This document shows, piece by piece, positions 38,001-50,109 of a DNA stretch of 64,000 nucleotides (positions are counted from its first letter, which is position 1; every line of letters starts with the position of its first letter). Source of the DNA: Podarcis raffonei (Eukaryota > Chordata > Lepidosauria > Squamata > Lacertidae); contig NC_070614.1 in the NCBI RefSeq assembly GCF_027172205.1, positions 30,318,501 to 30,382,500 on the forward strand. Direction: 5' to 3'. The notes below the pieces were generated by a model. It searched no databases, had not been told where the DNA came from, and was given only the letters and a program-made list of their open reading frames with translations. The position numbers and the translations under genes were made by a program.

Positions 38001-41000
38001 GAAATTAATGAACATTAGAAATATCAAGTAATCATATAAGGTTTCCAATTCAAGAACAAGACATGATCGCCCAATGGATGAAGTCACCACATACATTGTT
38101 GAAGTGTTTTGAAACAGTTGTTGCATTGTTGATACTTTCTTTCTATTTAGGTCCATCATTTTCTAAGGACCATGTTGTTCAACAATAGTGCTGGGGATTC
38201 AGTGTTTTTTGATGATAATGGAGAATTAGTTACAGGTTTTGATGTAACAAACTGGATTATTTCTCCGAATGGTTCGTTGTTTAGGATCAAAGTTGGAAAA
38301 TTGGATCCTCATGCACCTTTAGGAAAAGAGTTACGCATAAATAATGATCAAATTGTGTGGCATAAAGTTTTTAATCAGGTGAGATACAGTTCTGTGGCAT
38401 TTGATGTTTTGACTCAAAATTTTCAAAGGTATTGAGGACATCTAACTATATTTCAACTTTGATTTTTGTTAATCTCAATAGGAAGTATTATTATTTCATG
38501 AACCTTTTTGAAAACGTTATTATATTCCAGTTCTAATTCTGATTAATTCCAATTTTATGTTTTATTTTTCCTCTCCCCCAATAAATAAATAACTTATTTC
38601 ATGAATTGATTTCAGGATGGTGGGCTCAGTATTATCTTTAATGGACACTTTTCATTTTAACAGATTTTTCCATATTTAAGGGAGCTATATCCACCTATCG
38701 AAAAAGTATACGTTTCTACATACACTACTAAACATACATCTCTCCATAGAGGCAGTGAGTAAGCAATCTCAAAGCTCAAGGACACATTCTAGCCAATGAA
38801 AACAAAAACAAAAAACTGGAACAGAAAATGAAACATACAAAGTCCCCTCCACAAGTAAATCTTAACTAGGCAACACAGATAAAGGTGAACCATCCCTTCT
38901 CTCATTTGGGAGTTTTCCTTTCTTCTCCCAACCTGCTTTTTTGTCTGATCTCTTATGCTCTCATTACTAATCTCTCTTTAGTGTTTCTGTACAGGTGCTT
39001 CCCCTTTCTGTGTGCAATGACTACTGCTATCCTGGGTACAGCAGGAAAAAGAAGGAAGGAGAGAAATTTTGCTGTTATGATTGTGCTCCGTGTCCAGAAG
39101 GGAGGATCTCTAAGTATAAAGGTGGGAGGAATAGCGGGCACAATTATCATATTTGCATTTCCATAACTCAAAATAAAATGTAACCCCTTGAATGCATATA
39201 GAAATATTTTGCAACACATAATTTTAAACAAATCATAAAATACCTTTCTAATAATATTTAAGAGTTTCAAAGAGTATGGGATTGAGTGAATTTGTGTCCA
39301 TCCCTATCTCTCAGTCTAAGAAACTTCACAGGGATGGTGTGAAGATCCCTTGCCAGGTAGTTCCACAGTCACCAACAGACTTTCCAAGATTTTTCCAGTC
39401 ACAATAGGTAAAGGTAAAGGGATCCCTGACCATTAGGTCCAGTAGTGGACGACTCAGGGCTGGCGGCGCTCATCTCGCTTTACTGGCCGAGGGAGCCAGC
39501 GTACAGCTTCCAGGTCATGTGGCCAGCATGATTAATCCACTTCTGGAGAGCCAGAGCAGCACACGGAAACGCCGTTTACCTTCCCACCAGAGCAGTACCT
39601 ATTTATCTACTTGCACTTTGATGTGTTTTCAAACTGCTAGGTTGGCAGGAGCAGGAACTGAGCAACAGGAGCTCACCCCGTTGTGGGGATTCGAATCGCC
39701 AACCTTCTGATTGGCAAGCCCTAGGCTCTGTGGTTTAACCCACAGCACCACCCACGTCCCAGTCACAACAGGGTATACAAGATAAACGTTTACTAATGGA
39801 ACACCTGGCATTTCAAGTATATACTCTTCTTTTAATTTTTTTTTCATTTAATTGATTTTTATAATCTTACTTTGATGAAGAGCAAGCTATAAATTATTTA
39901 AATAAATACATAATAAAGGACATTTCTGCTTTCTGCATATCCAATATCAGATATGAGAACTCATTGTGGAAAATTTGTTCCTTAGTGCAACAACCTAATG
40001 TTTTACTGTTTCATGAGACAACATGAAACATTGTGAAGATTGTTTTTAGATTCTGTCTATGTGAGAAAAAATAAAAATTCCAAAGAAATTAAATAAATTG
40101 AATACAAACTTTTCTGTTTATGTTTTCATGTGCATTTTAAATCCTGATGAAGGTGTCCATGATTAGATTCTTAAAGAGGTCTGTAACACCGAAAAAGTTA
40201 AGAACCAATGCTTTTGCTATATATTGATCAGTGTCTGAAATATTTAAACAGCTCTTCCTTTATTTCAGATATGGATGCCTGCGTGAAATGTCCAGAAGAT
40301 GAGTATCCCAACAGTGGCCAAACCCAATGCATTCCCAAGGTCCTAAGTTATCTCTCTTATGAAGAAGATTTAGGGCTCATCTTAGTTATCTTGACTATTT
40401 CTTTCTCTTTGATCACAACATTCGTACTTGGGACTTTTATGAAGCACAATAACACTCCCATAGTCAAAGCCAACAATCAGACTCTCACCTACATCCTCCT
40501 CATCTCCCTCCTGCTTTGTTTCCTCTGCTCTTTTCTCTTCATTGGACAGCCTCAAAAGGTGACCTGCCTTCTCCGACAAATCACTTTTAGCGTCATCTTT
40601 TCTGTGGCCCTTTCCAGTGTTTTGGCAAAAACAATTACCGTGCTTCTGGCATTCATGGCAACCAAACCAGGATCCAGGATGAGGAAATGGATAGGGAAAA
40701 GGCTGGCAAATTCTATTGTCTTTTTCTGCTCCTTTATTCAGGCTTGCATAGGTACTCTTTGGTTAAGTACATCCCCTCCATTCCCAGATACAGATATGCA
40801 CTCACTGCATGGGGAAATCATACTTGAATGTAATGAGGGTTCAGTTGCCATGTTTTATGGTGTCTTAGTCTATATGGGTTTGCTGGCCATTGTCAGCTTC
40901 ATCTTGGCTTTCCTGGCCAGGAAGTTACCTGACAGTTTCAATGAGGCCAAATTTATCACTTTCAGCCTGCTGTTGTTTTGTAGTGTTTGGTTGTCCTTTG

Positions 41001-41173
41001 TTCCCACGTATCTGAGTACCAAAGGAAAATATATGGTAGCTGTGGAGATCTTTTCCATCTTGTCCTCTGGTGTTGGATTACTGGGTTGCATCTTTTCCCC
41101 TAAATGCTACATTATTATATTCAGACCTGAGCTGAACACCAGAGAACAACTAATTGGTAAAAAAAGAACATGA
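35006..41173 (+). CDS. Vomeronasal type-2 receptor (V2R) gene D, six exons, apparently intact
   Basis: Exons: 35006-35265, 35497-35785, 36931-37788, 38151-38378, 38995-39121, 40269-41173 (TGA). All boundaries are canonical and join to 888 residues. Start and signal peptide match A (ACCATGG context, [17 protein letters not shown]). Exon 2 lacks one codon relative to the others (SYTAS versus SYYTA), keeping frame. Exon 3 resembles C, and exon 5 has nine cysteines. The last exon ends in IGKKRT instead of ISRKK because of a small indel in the cytoplasmic tail; the seven membrane segments are unaffected. One cysteine (MKCCSGG) replaces a tyrosine in exon 3 and another (SICDD) replaces an arginine in exon 1, so pairing in the flytrap domain may differ. 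Role inferred: vomeronasal chemosensory receptor. Confidence 0.92.
36127..36212. repeat. 43-base tandem duplication in intron 2 of V2R D
   Basis: The unit beginning TGTGTTCTATGCAACGGCAT occurs twice in a row. Gene A has a single related unit near 4,808. Confidence 0.9.
36470..36875 (+). repeat. Decayed CR1 fragment in V2R intron 2 (gene D)
   Basis: Orthologue of the relics in A, B and C, from TTTTGTACTAGTAAGACC to GATGACCTACAGGACC. Confidence 0.5.
39405..39758 (-). mobile_element. tRNA-derived squamate SINE in intron 5 of V2R D
   Basis: On the minus strand it begins GGGACGTGGGTGGTGCTGTG, with an A-box-like GTGGGTTAAACC and a B-box-like GGTTGGCGATTCGAATCC. It ends in the ACCTTTACCT motif. 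A perfect 10-base duplication CCAGTCACAA flanks it (39,395-39,404 and 39,759-39,768). Gene C has the empty site at about 29,535. Confidence 0.85.
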
Positions 41174-42911
41174 GTGCATATTTTTTTGGGGGGGGGGGTT
41201 TCTGCTTTTGTCTGTAGTTCATTTGAAATTCTGGTGGGAGGGATTTTATAAGAAATTGGTGATGTCTACTTGCTTGAGCAAACATCTGTCTTTAAATTAT
41301 TATATGCATTCCATTTCAACTAGGTTCTCACTTTGGTCGGCTAAAACAATTTCTGTTTAACTGGTCAGTGGAATCCTAACTCGAATGAGGGCACAATTAT
41401 CAACTCTGATGATTCCTCCTTGTGCGGGTCCCAAGCAATTAAATGGCTTGGAACAATTTTTTAAAAAAAATGTGTTTGTGTGTGTATCCACATACACATG
41501 ATCAGTGCTGGCATCATTAACCCAAATGACTTACTGTAAGTTCAAAACCAATGATACAATATAGCCGCAGGTAATTATAATGCACAGTAAATCAATGTCA
41601 TCTGGATACCAATCATTAAAATATACAGTAAACATATTTTTTTAAACAGCATATTAATCAAAATAGTTATACCAACATTTTATACTGGAGGAACTGGGAG
41701 AAGCAAAATATAGCAACTTTAAGAGATTCCTGTGTTTTCTTGCTTCCACATATTCTTAGCACAGCATTAGCAACTTCATATCTACTGTAAAGGGCCATCC
41801 TCCAAAAAGCATAACAATAAAAAGGTGTTAAAGAGCTCCGGGAAGCCCCCAAATTGTTTTTTTAATAAATAAAACTAAAAAAGTTAAATGAAACTTTTAA
41901 CTTCAAGCAAAATCATCCTGAATCACTTCCATTCACATTATAATTCACTGACCCCTTATATAATTTGAGTATTGAAGTCCCCTTTAGAGTGCCCAGAGCA
42001 CAACCCCTTTTGTCCTCTAGGGACTGCCATAGGAGGTGGAAGGGCAGTCTTTGAGTAGAGTTCTGGGGATTGTCTGAGGAATCTTAGAATTGTAGAGCTG
42101 GAAGGGACCACACCACAAGGGTTATCTAGTCCAATCCCCTACAATGCAGGAATCGTTTGCCAAACATAGGGCTCAAACCAAGAACCCTGAGATTAAGTCT
42201 CATGCTTTACGTGCAAAGGCCCCGTGCCCCACAGTTTCCTATTGATTAATAAACACACAGACATGAGTATGTAGGTTAATGGGCTAAAACAGGCCATAAC
42301 TTTATTGGTTACAGATGTGAGTGGTTTGGCTTAGGCATTGGCTGAAGCCCAACTATATCTTGACTCCCGCTTGTATACAGAGAGTCAAACTAATGGTAAA
42401 ACACCAGAAGGGGAAGCCCTATGACTTACATCAAATAGAGGCACCCCGGGGGGTACCCATTGGGGTCATGGCATGGCCCTAGCCCCCCAACTGTGCTGCG
42501 GTTTAAAACACCCATGGCCATACACCCTGCCAGCATTGATTGGCCGGGCAGGTGTGACATGGCCAGGGGTTGGCTTGAGGGGTGCCTCAATCCCCTGCCC
42601 CCTAGCCAGGCCACCAAACAAAGTGTAATGTGATGCACATTGCAGGGTGGAGAGAGTCCTAACTTCACATACGCACACATTCATGCTGAATGCTGGCTGA
42701 ATGCTGGCTGGAACTGGCCAGAAGTGAAATCTTGGGGTCATAGTCTATAGCCACTCTGTTCAGGTAGGATTCTCTCTCAGCCCTACCTGAAGATGCTGGT
42801 GATTGAATCTGAGACCCCCTGCATCCAAAGAAGATGCTATATCACTGAAGTACAGCCTCACATTTGAACTATTGCTCTCACATTTCACCTATCATCTCAC
42901 CTTTTGACATG
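41174..42911. other. 3' flank of V2R D and end of the V2R array
   Basis: 41,174-42,430 parallels 19,388-20,780 after gene B, including a shared SINE. The similarity stops after ATGACTTAC near 42,430. From there to the OR stop codon the DNA is unique in the window; no gene is supported. Confidence 0.7.
42081..42225 (-). mobile_element. tRNA-derived SINE with CR1-like tail (copy after gene D)
   Basis: Same insertion and orientation as at 20,301. The tRNA-like head reads CATGAGACTTAATCTCAGGG on the minus strand. Confidence 0.75.
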
Positions 42912-43850
42912 TCATCTCACCTTTTGACAGCAACAAGCTACCAGTATTTTCCTTATGGCTAATTTCATTTCCTTGTTTCTCAGGGTATAAATAAGGGGAT
43001 TTAATACTGAGACACCAACATTGTACATGAGGGTGGATATCATGTCTGACAGTGGTATATCTCCCGAGGAAGGCAAATAGTTGAATAAAACAGGCACATA
43101 GAGCAAATTCACAACTGTGAGGTGGGATGTGCATGTGGAGAAAGCTTTCCATCTTGCTTTGTTTGACTTGACCTTCAGAAGGAGAAAAGATATTATATAG
43201 AGGTAGGAGAAGAGTGTGAGGATGAATGGGATCATGACAATTAAGCCAGTGACTGTGTTGAGAAGGCTGATGTTGAGCTGGATGCTACTGCAAGCTAACT
43301 TCAGCAGTGGCTTGATGTCACAAAAGAAGTGCTGGACAAGGTTTGGGCCACAGAAGTGCAGCCGGGAGGTCATCACAGTGTGCATGAGTGCATGGCAGAA
43401 TCCAGTGCCCCAAGAAGCTGCTGCAAGCAATAGGCATGTGCATTTGTTCATAATAACAATGTAACGCAGAGGATTGCATATAGCCACATAGCGGTCATAG
43501 GCCATAACTGCCAGAAGGACACCTTCACTGCTTCCAGTGAAGTGGAAGAAATGGAGTTGAGTTAGGCATCCGCTGAAGGAAATGTACTGAGGTCCAGATA
43601 TAAAGCCTGCCAGCATCTTGGGCACAGTGACTGTAGCATAGCAAATGTCCAGGCACGAAAGATTGCTGAGGAAGAAGTACATGGGTGTGTGGAGGTGAGC
43701 TTCAGTCAGCACTGCAAACAAAATGATACTGTTTCCTAGCAGACTCATGAGGTACAACATCAAAAAGAGTAGAAAGAGAAAAGGTTGCAGTCCTTGGAGA
43801 TCTGTCAAGCCTAGTAAGATAAACTGGCTCACTTCTGTCTGGTTCTTCAT
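42912..43850 (-). CDS. Olfactory receptor, family 12D-like, intact single exon
   Basis: 312-residue class II odorant receptor, a Golf-coupled GPCR of olfactory sensory neurons. Visible marks in order: N-glycosylation site NQT at residue 3, GN in TM1, HTPMYFFLSNLS in TM2, MAYDRYVAICNPL at the end of TM3, the long second extracellular loop with HFCGPN and FFCDIKPLLKLACS, KAFSTCTSHL in TM6 and PLIYTLRNKE in TM7. Length is standard. The sequence HFHFTGSSEG and FCDIKPLLKLAC resemble mammalian OR12D2/OR12D3. It stands tail-to-tail with the plus-strand V2R array and 2.9 kb from a second OR of the same type and strand. Coding exon is uninterrupted; any upstream untranslated exon is not visible. Confidence 0.95.
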   Translation of the reverse strand: MKNQTEVSQFILLGLTDLQGLQPFLFLLFLMLYLMSLLGNSIILFAVLTEAHLHTPMYFFLSNLSCLDICYATVTVPKMLAGFISGPQYISFSGCLTQLHFFHFTGSSEGVLLAVMAYDRYVAICNPLRYIVIMNKCTCLLLAAASWGTGFCHALMHTVMTSRLHFCGPNLVQHFFCDIKPLLKLACSSIQLNISLLNTVTGLIVMIPFILTLFSYLYIISFLLLKVKSNKARWKAFSTCTSHLTVVNLLYVPVLFNYLPSSGDIPLSDMISTLMYNVGVSVLNPLIYTLRNKEMKLAIRKILVACCCQKVR

Positions 43851-45201
43851 CTGTTTTCACAGAAGTGGTAGCCTGTTAAAACCTGTAGATTTTAGTAAGG
43901 ACACAACATAAATAACTGAAATGCCTTGTCAGGGCTTATCCACATTTAACTTTTACCCCACTGTTTCCAGACACAAGTCTGTGCCTAAAAACTCTGTGTC
44001 TAAGTGTTATTGTTTTGCCCCAGAGCTTTCCCTGAAAAAAACATGCTCTTTAGTGCTCAATCAATTTGAGTTTTCCATGGATTGCTATTTGCTCTGATTG
44101 AGCTTTAAGAGCAGGTTTTCATGGGGAAAGGTCCAGAGCAAAAATAAGAGCTACTCAGACATGGAGCTTTAAAGTGTGGTCCATGCCTAGAAAGAGTCAA
44201 GGAAAAGCAAGTGTGAATAAGCCCTCCACTGCAGCCTCTAGTAGGGATATGCATGATGCCTTTTTCCATGTAGTACTGCTAAATACCTCAAATCCAATTT
44301 ATTTCAATGGATCTCCACTAAGCAAGATTAAATCCGGATCTAACCCACTAAACAAAACGGACAAATTTAATCACATCCTTACAGGTTTTGCATTCACAGG
44401 AATCAATTTGGATTTTTACCCCTTTCTCATTTTTAAGATTCTTATTTTTGATGCATTTTTGACTCTCTCTTTTTGAAGATATTTTCTGAATGTTTGCTCT
44501 CAACATTTGTCCGTACTTGAAACTTACCAATCTGTTTGAATTTCTATTGAAGATGCATTGAAGGACAGTGTACCTCCTATCCAAGTGCTTATGCTGCTGA
44601 AATGTAGCTAACAATACAGTGCTATAAATAAAAGTAGCTATATCTCTATAGCTGTAATGGCCAGGGGCACATTAGCCCCTTGAGGCAAAATGTATATAAG
44701 AACTGGCTTCATGAGTCCCACACCATATTATTATATGCACTGGAGACCAATTACTTAGTCCATTTCAACTGGTAGTAGTAGTGATATGGAATACATTAAT
44801 TAAGAAAGGGCTTCTAAAAGTGACAAAGGAATTAGTTGCACAACTTCCATAATATTCTTGCAGCAATGGAATCACCATCCATTCCCACCTTGGTGGCTTG
44901 CAGAACCAAAATTATCATGAACATCAGTAGGCACTGCAGACTGCAACATACAGAATGAGAAAGAAGTAAGGCAAGCGAACCAGCAAAATCATTCGCTCCT
45001 TCTTAACTCCTTAACTATTGCCAGAAATTTGTTTTTATTTTTATTCTTTATCTCTGTCTTCACTAAACAGCCTTTTAACCTTCTGGACTTTAAATGACTC
45101 AACTTACTCTAAATACTGGGTAGAGCAGTAAAGAACTTAACCATCCCACACCAGGGCCCCATAGCCCAGAGAGCAAACCATCAGGCCAGCTCTTCACCTT
45201 T

Positions 45202-45257
45202 AAAGGTGCCAATAATAGGTTATTACCTGAAAGGTGCCAATAATAGGTTATTACCTG
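45202..45257. repeat. 28-base perfect tandem duplication
   Basis: The unit AAAGGTGCCAATAATAGGTT plus ATTACCTG is present twice without change. Each unit contains the near-palindrome CCAATAATAGGTTATTACC. Confidence 0.95.
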
Positions 45258-45810
45258 AAACTTAACTGTTTCCCTTCTTGTATCTAACCTTCAAAAGTGA
45301 CTCAATGAAGTGCCAAATTAACCTATTAATAAACATGACAGCTTGGCTCTGAAACTGGCACTCCCCAAGGACATGTACCAAATATGCATCCAGATGGTAT
45401 ATGATACTAGAGAATAATAGACTGTGGGGTTTCCAATCACTGATCAATCAGTCAGGCTACTGATTGTCCACAGATCTAAGTAACAGGCACTGTGCTGCAG
45501 GCTGAAAAGGAAACAACAAAACACTGTTCACAATGCAATTTTTTTTCTGAATTCGAGGGGGGGGGTGAAATTATTGCTTTGGTGCCCCAGAATAAGAACA
45601 TTGGGAAAAATATTGCTCTTCCAAGAATAATATTTCTCTTGCAAACAATTACAGTAAAAGTTCCAAGATGATATTTGATTAAATTATTCAGAAGAAGAAT
45701 AAAAACAGAGGAGAAACTTGTTATGGTTCACAGGCAACTTTATTAGAGGGTCTGTTGATCAAGCAATAGTTCAGACTAGAAAATAAAGCCTGGAAATTAA
45801 GGGATAAGCT

Positions 45811-45811
45811 T

Positions 45812-45878
<67 letters not shown>
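45811..45878. repeat. compound (TG)n-(AG)n microsatellite
   Basis: About 12 TG units pass into about 20 AG units. Confidence 0.95.
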
Positions 45879-45880
<2 letters not shown>

Positions 45881-46760
45881 TATATTCCACCTTTCCATTG
45901 TTATCATAATGCTGAGAGAAGCTTTCAAAAAAGGTAAATTTGGATGATTTGGGGGCATTCTCCCCAGTTGAAACATGATCTTAATAAACTCCACAATTCA
46001 AATCAAGGACCCCAGAAAAAAACCTCTATAGCTTTGTCACTGTGAATTTTCTGACTATCTAACTATGTTTCCCTATATTTCTGTTTCCTTAAGTCCACAT
46101 GTTTTGCAAGAAGTGAGGGTATCCAAATGTTGAATGTTGCCTCTGTAACACTAAACATGTCTGGATTTATTTTTATTATCATTATCATTATTTAAAAAGA
46201 ACACTTTTCCAACTGCTGCTGCTACTGGAAAAAAAAATCAGGTTTCTCTGCAGTGCTATATACCTGAAGAAAAAAACTTCTGGGCTTATTTGTGTGCAGT
46301 TTGGCAGGCTTAAGCCACTTTGCAGGAGCTCTTGTCTCTACAAATTACCAAAATTTGGAATTTTTATAGCCGTTTTTGGATCCCCTGTTATAAAGAATAT
46401 GGGACAGAGACTCAATATATACAGAGCAGCTTGGGGCCCAAATTATGGAGGGGCCATACGACTCAAAGGTAGGTCAGATTGTTTTATAAACAAAGAAATA
46501 AAATACATAAAATAAAAAACATGGTGGATTAGATTGCCAGATATGTCCTCACCATCTAATGTAATAAGGGCAAATGTAAAGTGGAATGCCCTAGATAATG
46601 CGAGCAGGGTCTGGGCTTGTATTTCTCTTTATCTCTTTCCTCCACCATGCACTTCTCAATACCAGAAACAAAACCCTATTTTCTCATTACAGGCCTGCAT
46701 CATTTCTCAGATTGTTCAATCCTATTTCAGCTGACAGTGTTACAAACTGAGAAATAGATT

Positions 46761-47714
46761 TCACATCAATATCTGTATCCTCACAATGATCAGTAATCTC
46801 CCCAGGCTTTTCCTCAGAGCTGACTTCATATCCTGGTTCCTCAGGGTATAGATCAAAGGGTTTAAGAAAGAGGTAACTACACTGTACATGAGGGTGGCTA
46901 TCATGTCTCTCTGAGGTAAGTCTCCTGATGTTGGAGGGAGGTAATTGAACAAAACTGGCACATAGAGCAAACCTACAACTGTGAGGTGAGTGCTGCAGGT
47001 GGAAAAGGCCTTCCATCTCCCTCTGTGTGACTTGACCTTCAGTAACAGGAAGATGATGATATAGAGGTAGGAAAGGAGTGTCAAGAAGAAAGGGATCATG
47101 ACAATTGAGCCCGTGACTACATTGAGGAGACTAAGATTGAGTTGTGTGCTACTGCATGCCAGTCTCAGTAGTGGCTTGATATCACAAAAGAAATGCTTGA
47201 TGATATTGGGGCCACAGAAATGAAGTTGGGATGTCATTACTGTGTGCATCAGGGCATGAAAGAACCCTATAGTCCAAGTTGTGGCAGCCAGTAGAATACA
47301 CACACGTCTGCACATAATGACTGGATAGTGCAATGGATTGCATATGGCCACATAGCGATCATAAGCCATGACAGCTAGAAGAATAGCCTCACTGCTTCCT
47401 AGGAAATGGAAGAAATGAAGCTGGGTGATGCATCCAACAAAGGAGATTCTTCGATGAGCCAACAGGAATCCAGATAGCATCTTGGGAAGGATGACTGTAG
47501 AGTAGCAAATGTCCAAGCAAGAAAGGTTACCGAGGAAGAAATACATAGGTGTGTGGAGTTTGGTCTCAGTCACCACCACACACACAATAGTACTGTTGCC
47601 CAGCACAGTTACTAGATAGAGGAGGAAGAAGAAAACAAACAAGACCATTTGAACTTCCTGTTGGTCTGTTAAGCCCATGAGTATGAAGTGAGTGCTCTGT
47701 GTCTGATTCTCCAT
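46761..47714 (-). CDS. Olfactory receptor, family 12D-like, intact single exon
   Basis: 317 residues, class II OR. Marks in order: NQT near the N-terminus, GNS in TM1, LHTPMYFFLGNLSCLDICYS, MAYDRYVAICNPLHYPVI, the extracellular loop with LHFCGPN and FFCDIKPLLRLAC, KAFSTCSTHL and NPLIYTLRNQD. It closely resembles the OR at 42,912-43,850 on the same strand, so the two are probably a tandem duplicate pair with clear divergence in TM1, TM4 and the C-terminal tail (LLIIVRIQILM here). The tail is several residues longer than usual. No breaks are visible. Ligand unknown. Confidence 0.95.
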   Translation of the reverse strand: MENQTQSTHFILMGLTDQQEVQMVLFVFFFLLYLVTVLGNSTIVCVVVTETKLHTPMYFFLGNLSCLDICYSTVILPKMLSGFLLAHRRISFVGCITQLHFFHFLGSSEAILLAVMAYDRYVAICNPLHYPVIMCRRVCILLAATTWTIGFFHALMHTVMTSQLHFCGPNIIKHFFCDIKPLLRLACSSTQLNLSLLNVVTGSIVMIPFFLTLLSYLYIIIFLLLKVKSHRGRWKAFSTCSTHLTVVGLLYVPVLFNYLPPTSGDLPQRDMIATLMYSVVTSFLNPLIYTLRNQDMKSALRKSLGRLLIIVRIQILM

Positions 47715-48269
47715 TGTTGCTGGGATTTTTAGAAAAAGCAGATAAAATAATTATTTTAGAATGTCATGATTATATATGGGGGGGGGAATACATATAAAGA
47801 GGACTAAGAAATATGTGATTCCTTACATTTCAGAGAGAATTGCAACACCTGTGCTCATACTAACAATCCTCTTGGGAGTCCACACTCTCCACGATGAAAT
47901 ATTGCTGAAAACACTTCAACAGGTGTCTGCATCCTGCCAAGTAGATGATTATAATTTTGGTTAAAGAGTTGGCAGAAAAACTCCAGAAAAAATCAAATAG
48001 TTTTGGTCCTCTGAATTTCTTCCCCATCCCAATTTCCTGAAAATATGCCTTTCAATCATAATAGGGTGGGGTGGGGTTGGATTTTGTGCTGCTTTCTTGG
48101 GAAAATAAATTTCCCCATAAATTTCAGGAGGGGGGTGGCACTTACCTTACAAAGGCTTGGCAGGAAGGGTAGCTTGTAGGAAGCTGCATAAACCATCTGC
48201 ATCCGAAACCTTTGACCAATGATTGGTCAAAAAAGAACTTCCTATAAATGTTGTCCCAGCTCTAAGGAA

Positions 48270-48404
48270 ACATATAGCTCAGTAGGTTAGAGTGTGGTGC
48301 TGATAATCTCAAGGTTGCAGGTTTAATCCCCATATGGGAGAGCTGCATATTCCTGCATTGCAGAGGGTGGGACTAGATGATCCTCAGAGTCTCTATGATT
48401 CTAT
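48270..48404 (+). mobile_element. tRNA-derived SINE with CR1-like tail
   Basis: Starts with a tRNA-like head (TAGCTCAGTAGGTTAGAGTG with B-box GGTTGCAGGTTTAATCC) and ends GGGACTAGATGATCCTC...CTATGATTCTAT. It is the same type as the SINEs at 20,301 and 42,081 but on the plus strand. The loose tRNA fold and long tail exclude a working tRNA gene. Confidence 0.8.
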
Positions 48405-49089
48405 ATTTGTTCTATAAACACACCCACACACACACACACCCTGTGGCAAAACAGCTGATTTGTGTTAAGGGGTTGGAAACAAATTCTCAGAATGTTTCAG
48501 ACAGCCCTAGTAAAAAATGTTGGTCTCAGATACTAGAAGGCCAGACAAGTTCCCTACTGTGATCGTTATGAAGTTGACACAATGGCCTTTGGGCAAGCCT
48601 AGCCTATTTCATAGAGTTGGTGTGGGAGAAAGTGGAGCACATAAATAACCCTCCCTTTCATTTGTGGCCAACAATCCAAATACGTATACCATATTTGGAT
48701 TATGCAAGAAATCTTCACAGGCCAGAGAATAGATGCTGTAACTATGTGATTGCCAAAATGAAAGCACTGAGGCAGAATTTTCTGTTATCGTATTTATGGA
48801 TAAAGGAAGCAATGAACTAAGGCAGAATGGGAGGAGTAGGAGGTGGTAAAGGCTTTGACTTGTGTAACGATATTAAAATATCCGTAACGTAAAATGGGAA
48901 GGGCAACTATATTGCCCAGTATTCTCCAGGGGAGGACTGAAACAGCACTAGAGGTGCTCAACAGCAACAACAAAAATTCAAGTGATTTTTTTTTGGGGGG
49001 GGGGATCTTTAATAAGAATTGTTAGCTCACCTCTGCAGGCTTGAATGCTAGATTGTGGTGTTGGTGGTCATCCTTAACAGAAAGTCTAT

Positions 49090-49590
49090 TAAGAACATAA
49101 GATGAGCCTTACTGGATCAGACCAAAGGTCCATCAAGCATTCTGGATCAGATGGATGGAGTGGGAAACTACCCTACCTATTCCAGATTTCCTGAATCTCC
49201 TTCCTGGATCCCCATCTCCTCCCTGGACCATAAGGATGTGACAGGAGAATACTTCATCTAATCCAACATCCTGGGTCAGACAAAAGGTCATCTAGTTTAG
49301 CAGCTTTTTCTAATAGAGGCCAACCAGATGCATACAGAAAGCCCACAAGAAGGAACAAATAACAGCTCTCTCCTCACTTGTGATTCAAAACAACTGGCAT
49401 TTAGAGACATACCACCTCCAGCACTGGAGGTAGAACAAAGGCATTGTGGCTAGTAGCCATTATTCACCATGAATTTTTCTTATTCTCTATTAAAACCATC
49501 CAAGTTGGTGACCACCACCACAACTTGTGCAAGTGAACTTAACTGCAAGAGAACTTCTTCTCTTTCCCATACAAAGTTATTCCCCATTAT
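49090..49590 (+). repeat. Unclassified interspersed repeat (decayed)
   Basis: Runs from AAGAACATAAGATGAGCCTT through CCAACCAGATGCATACAGAA and GGCTAGTAGCCAT to ACCATCCAAGTTGGTGACCA. I recognise this as a pattern common in squamate DNA but cannot assign a family; partly rearranged internally. Confidence 0.4.
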
Positions 49591-50108
49591 GTACCTGTGA
49601 GGCTCAGTTTCTCCTCTCTTTGATGGTGAAAAACTGGGAAGTAAAAAAAGGGATAAAGACTTGCTAAGTGCAAAATTAGAAGAGCAAGAGAAATTCCCAA
49701 ATACTGCAGTGTAGCATCAAGATTCACCTGAAGAATAAACACCCTCCTGTAATCATATTGACTCTATATATCACTGTGGAAGTAAATACTTTATCCAGTC
49801 ACTGATTACAATGAAACCACGAACCACTTGAGACAGCAAGGACGATACAATAACACAACAAATATTCCCGTGGTGGGAAGGCAAAATGGAGTGTAATTTT
49901 GAAGACTGAAGCTAGCAGGTGAATAAGCAATCAACAATCCCATAGGGGATATGATATTCAGATTTCATTGTATTTATTTGAAATCTCAAAGGTTTTGGAG
50001 ATAACGCTATAGGATTTTGGTTTCCTTCAGTTGGGGGACCACTAGACCACAAAAGACTCAAAAAATATATCTCACTCATTCTTCCACACTGTGCTCTCTC
50101 TCTCTCTG

Positions 50109-50109
<1 letters not shown>

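Larger units (their letters stand above)
43851..46760. other. Spacer between the two OR12D-like genes
   Basis: No gene is supported. It contains a 28-base tandem duplication near 45,202 and a TG/GA microsatellite near 45,811. Otherwise I see only unique-looking AT-rich DNA. Confidence 0.6.

Noticed and set aside
43216-43464. Frames opposite the OR genes
   Set aside because: Antisense shadows of conserved OR coding sequence.
48270-48345. tRNA gene-like sequence
   Set aside because: It has pol III box-like motifs but a poor cloverleaf and a CR1-type tail, so it is the head of a SINE. The same holds for 13,645, 20,301, 39,405 and 42,081.
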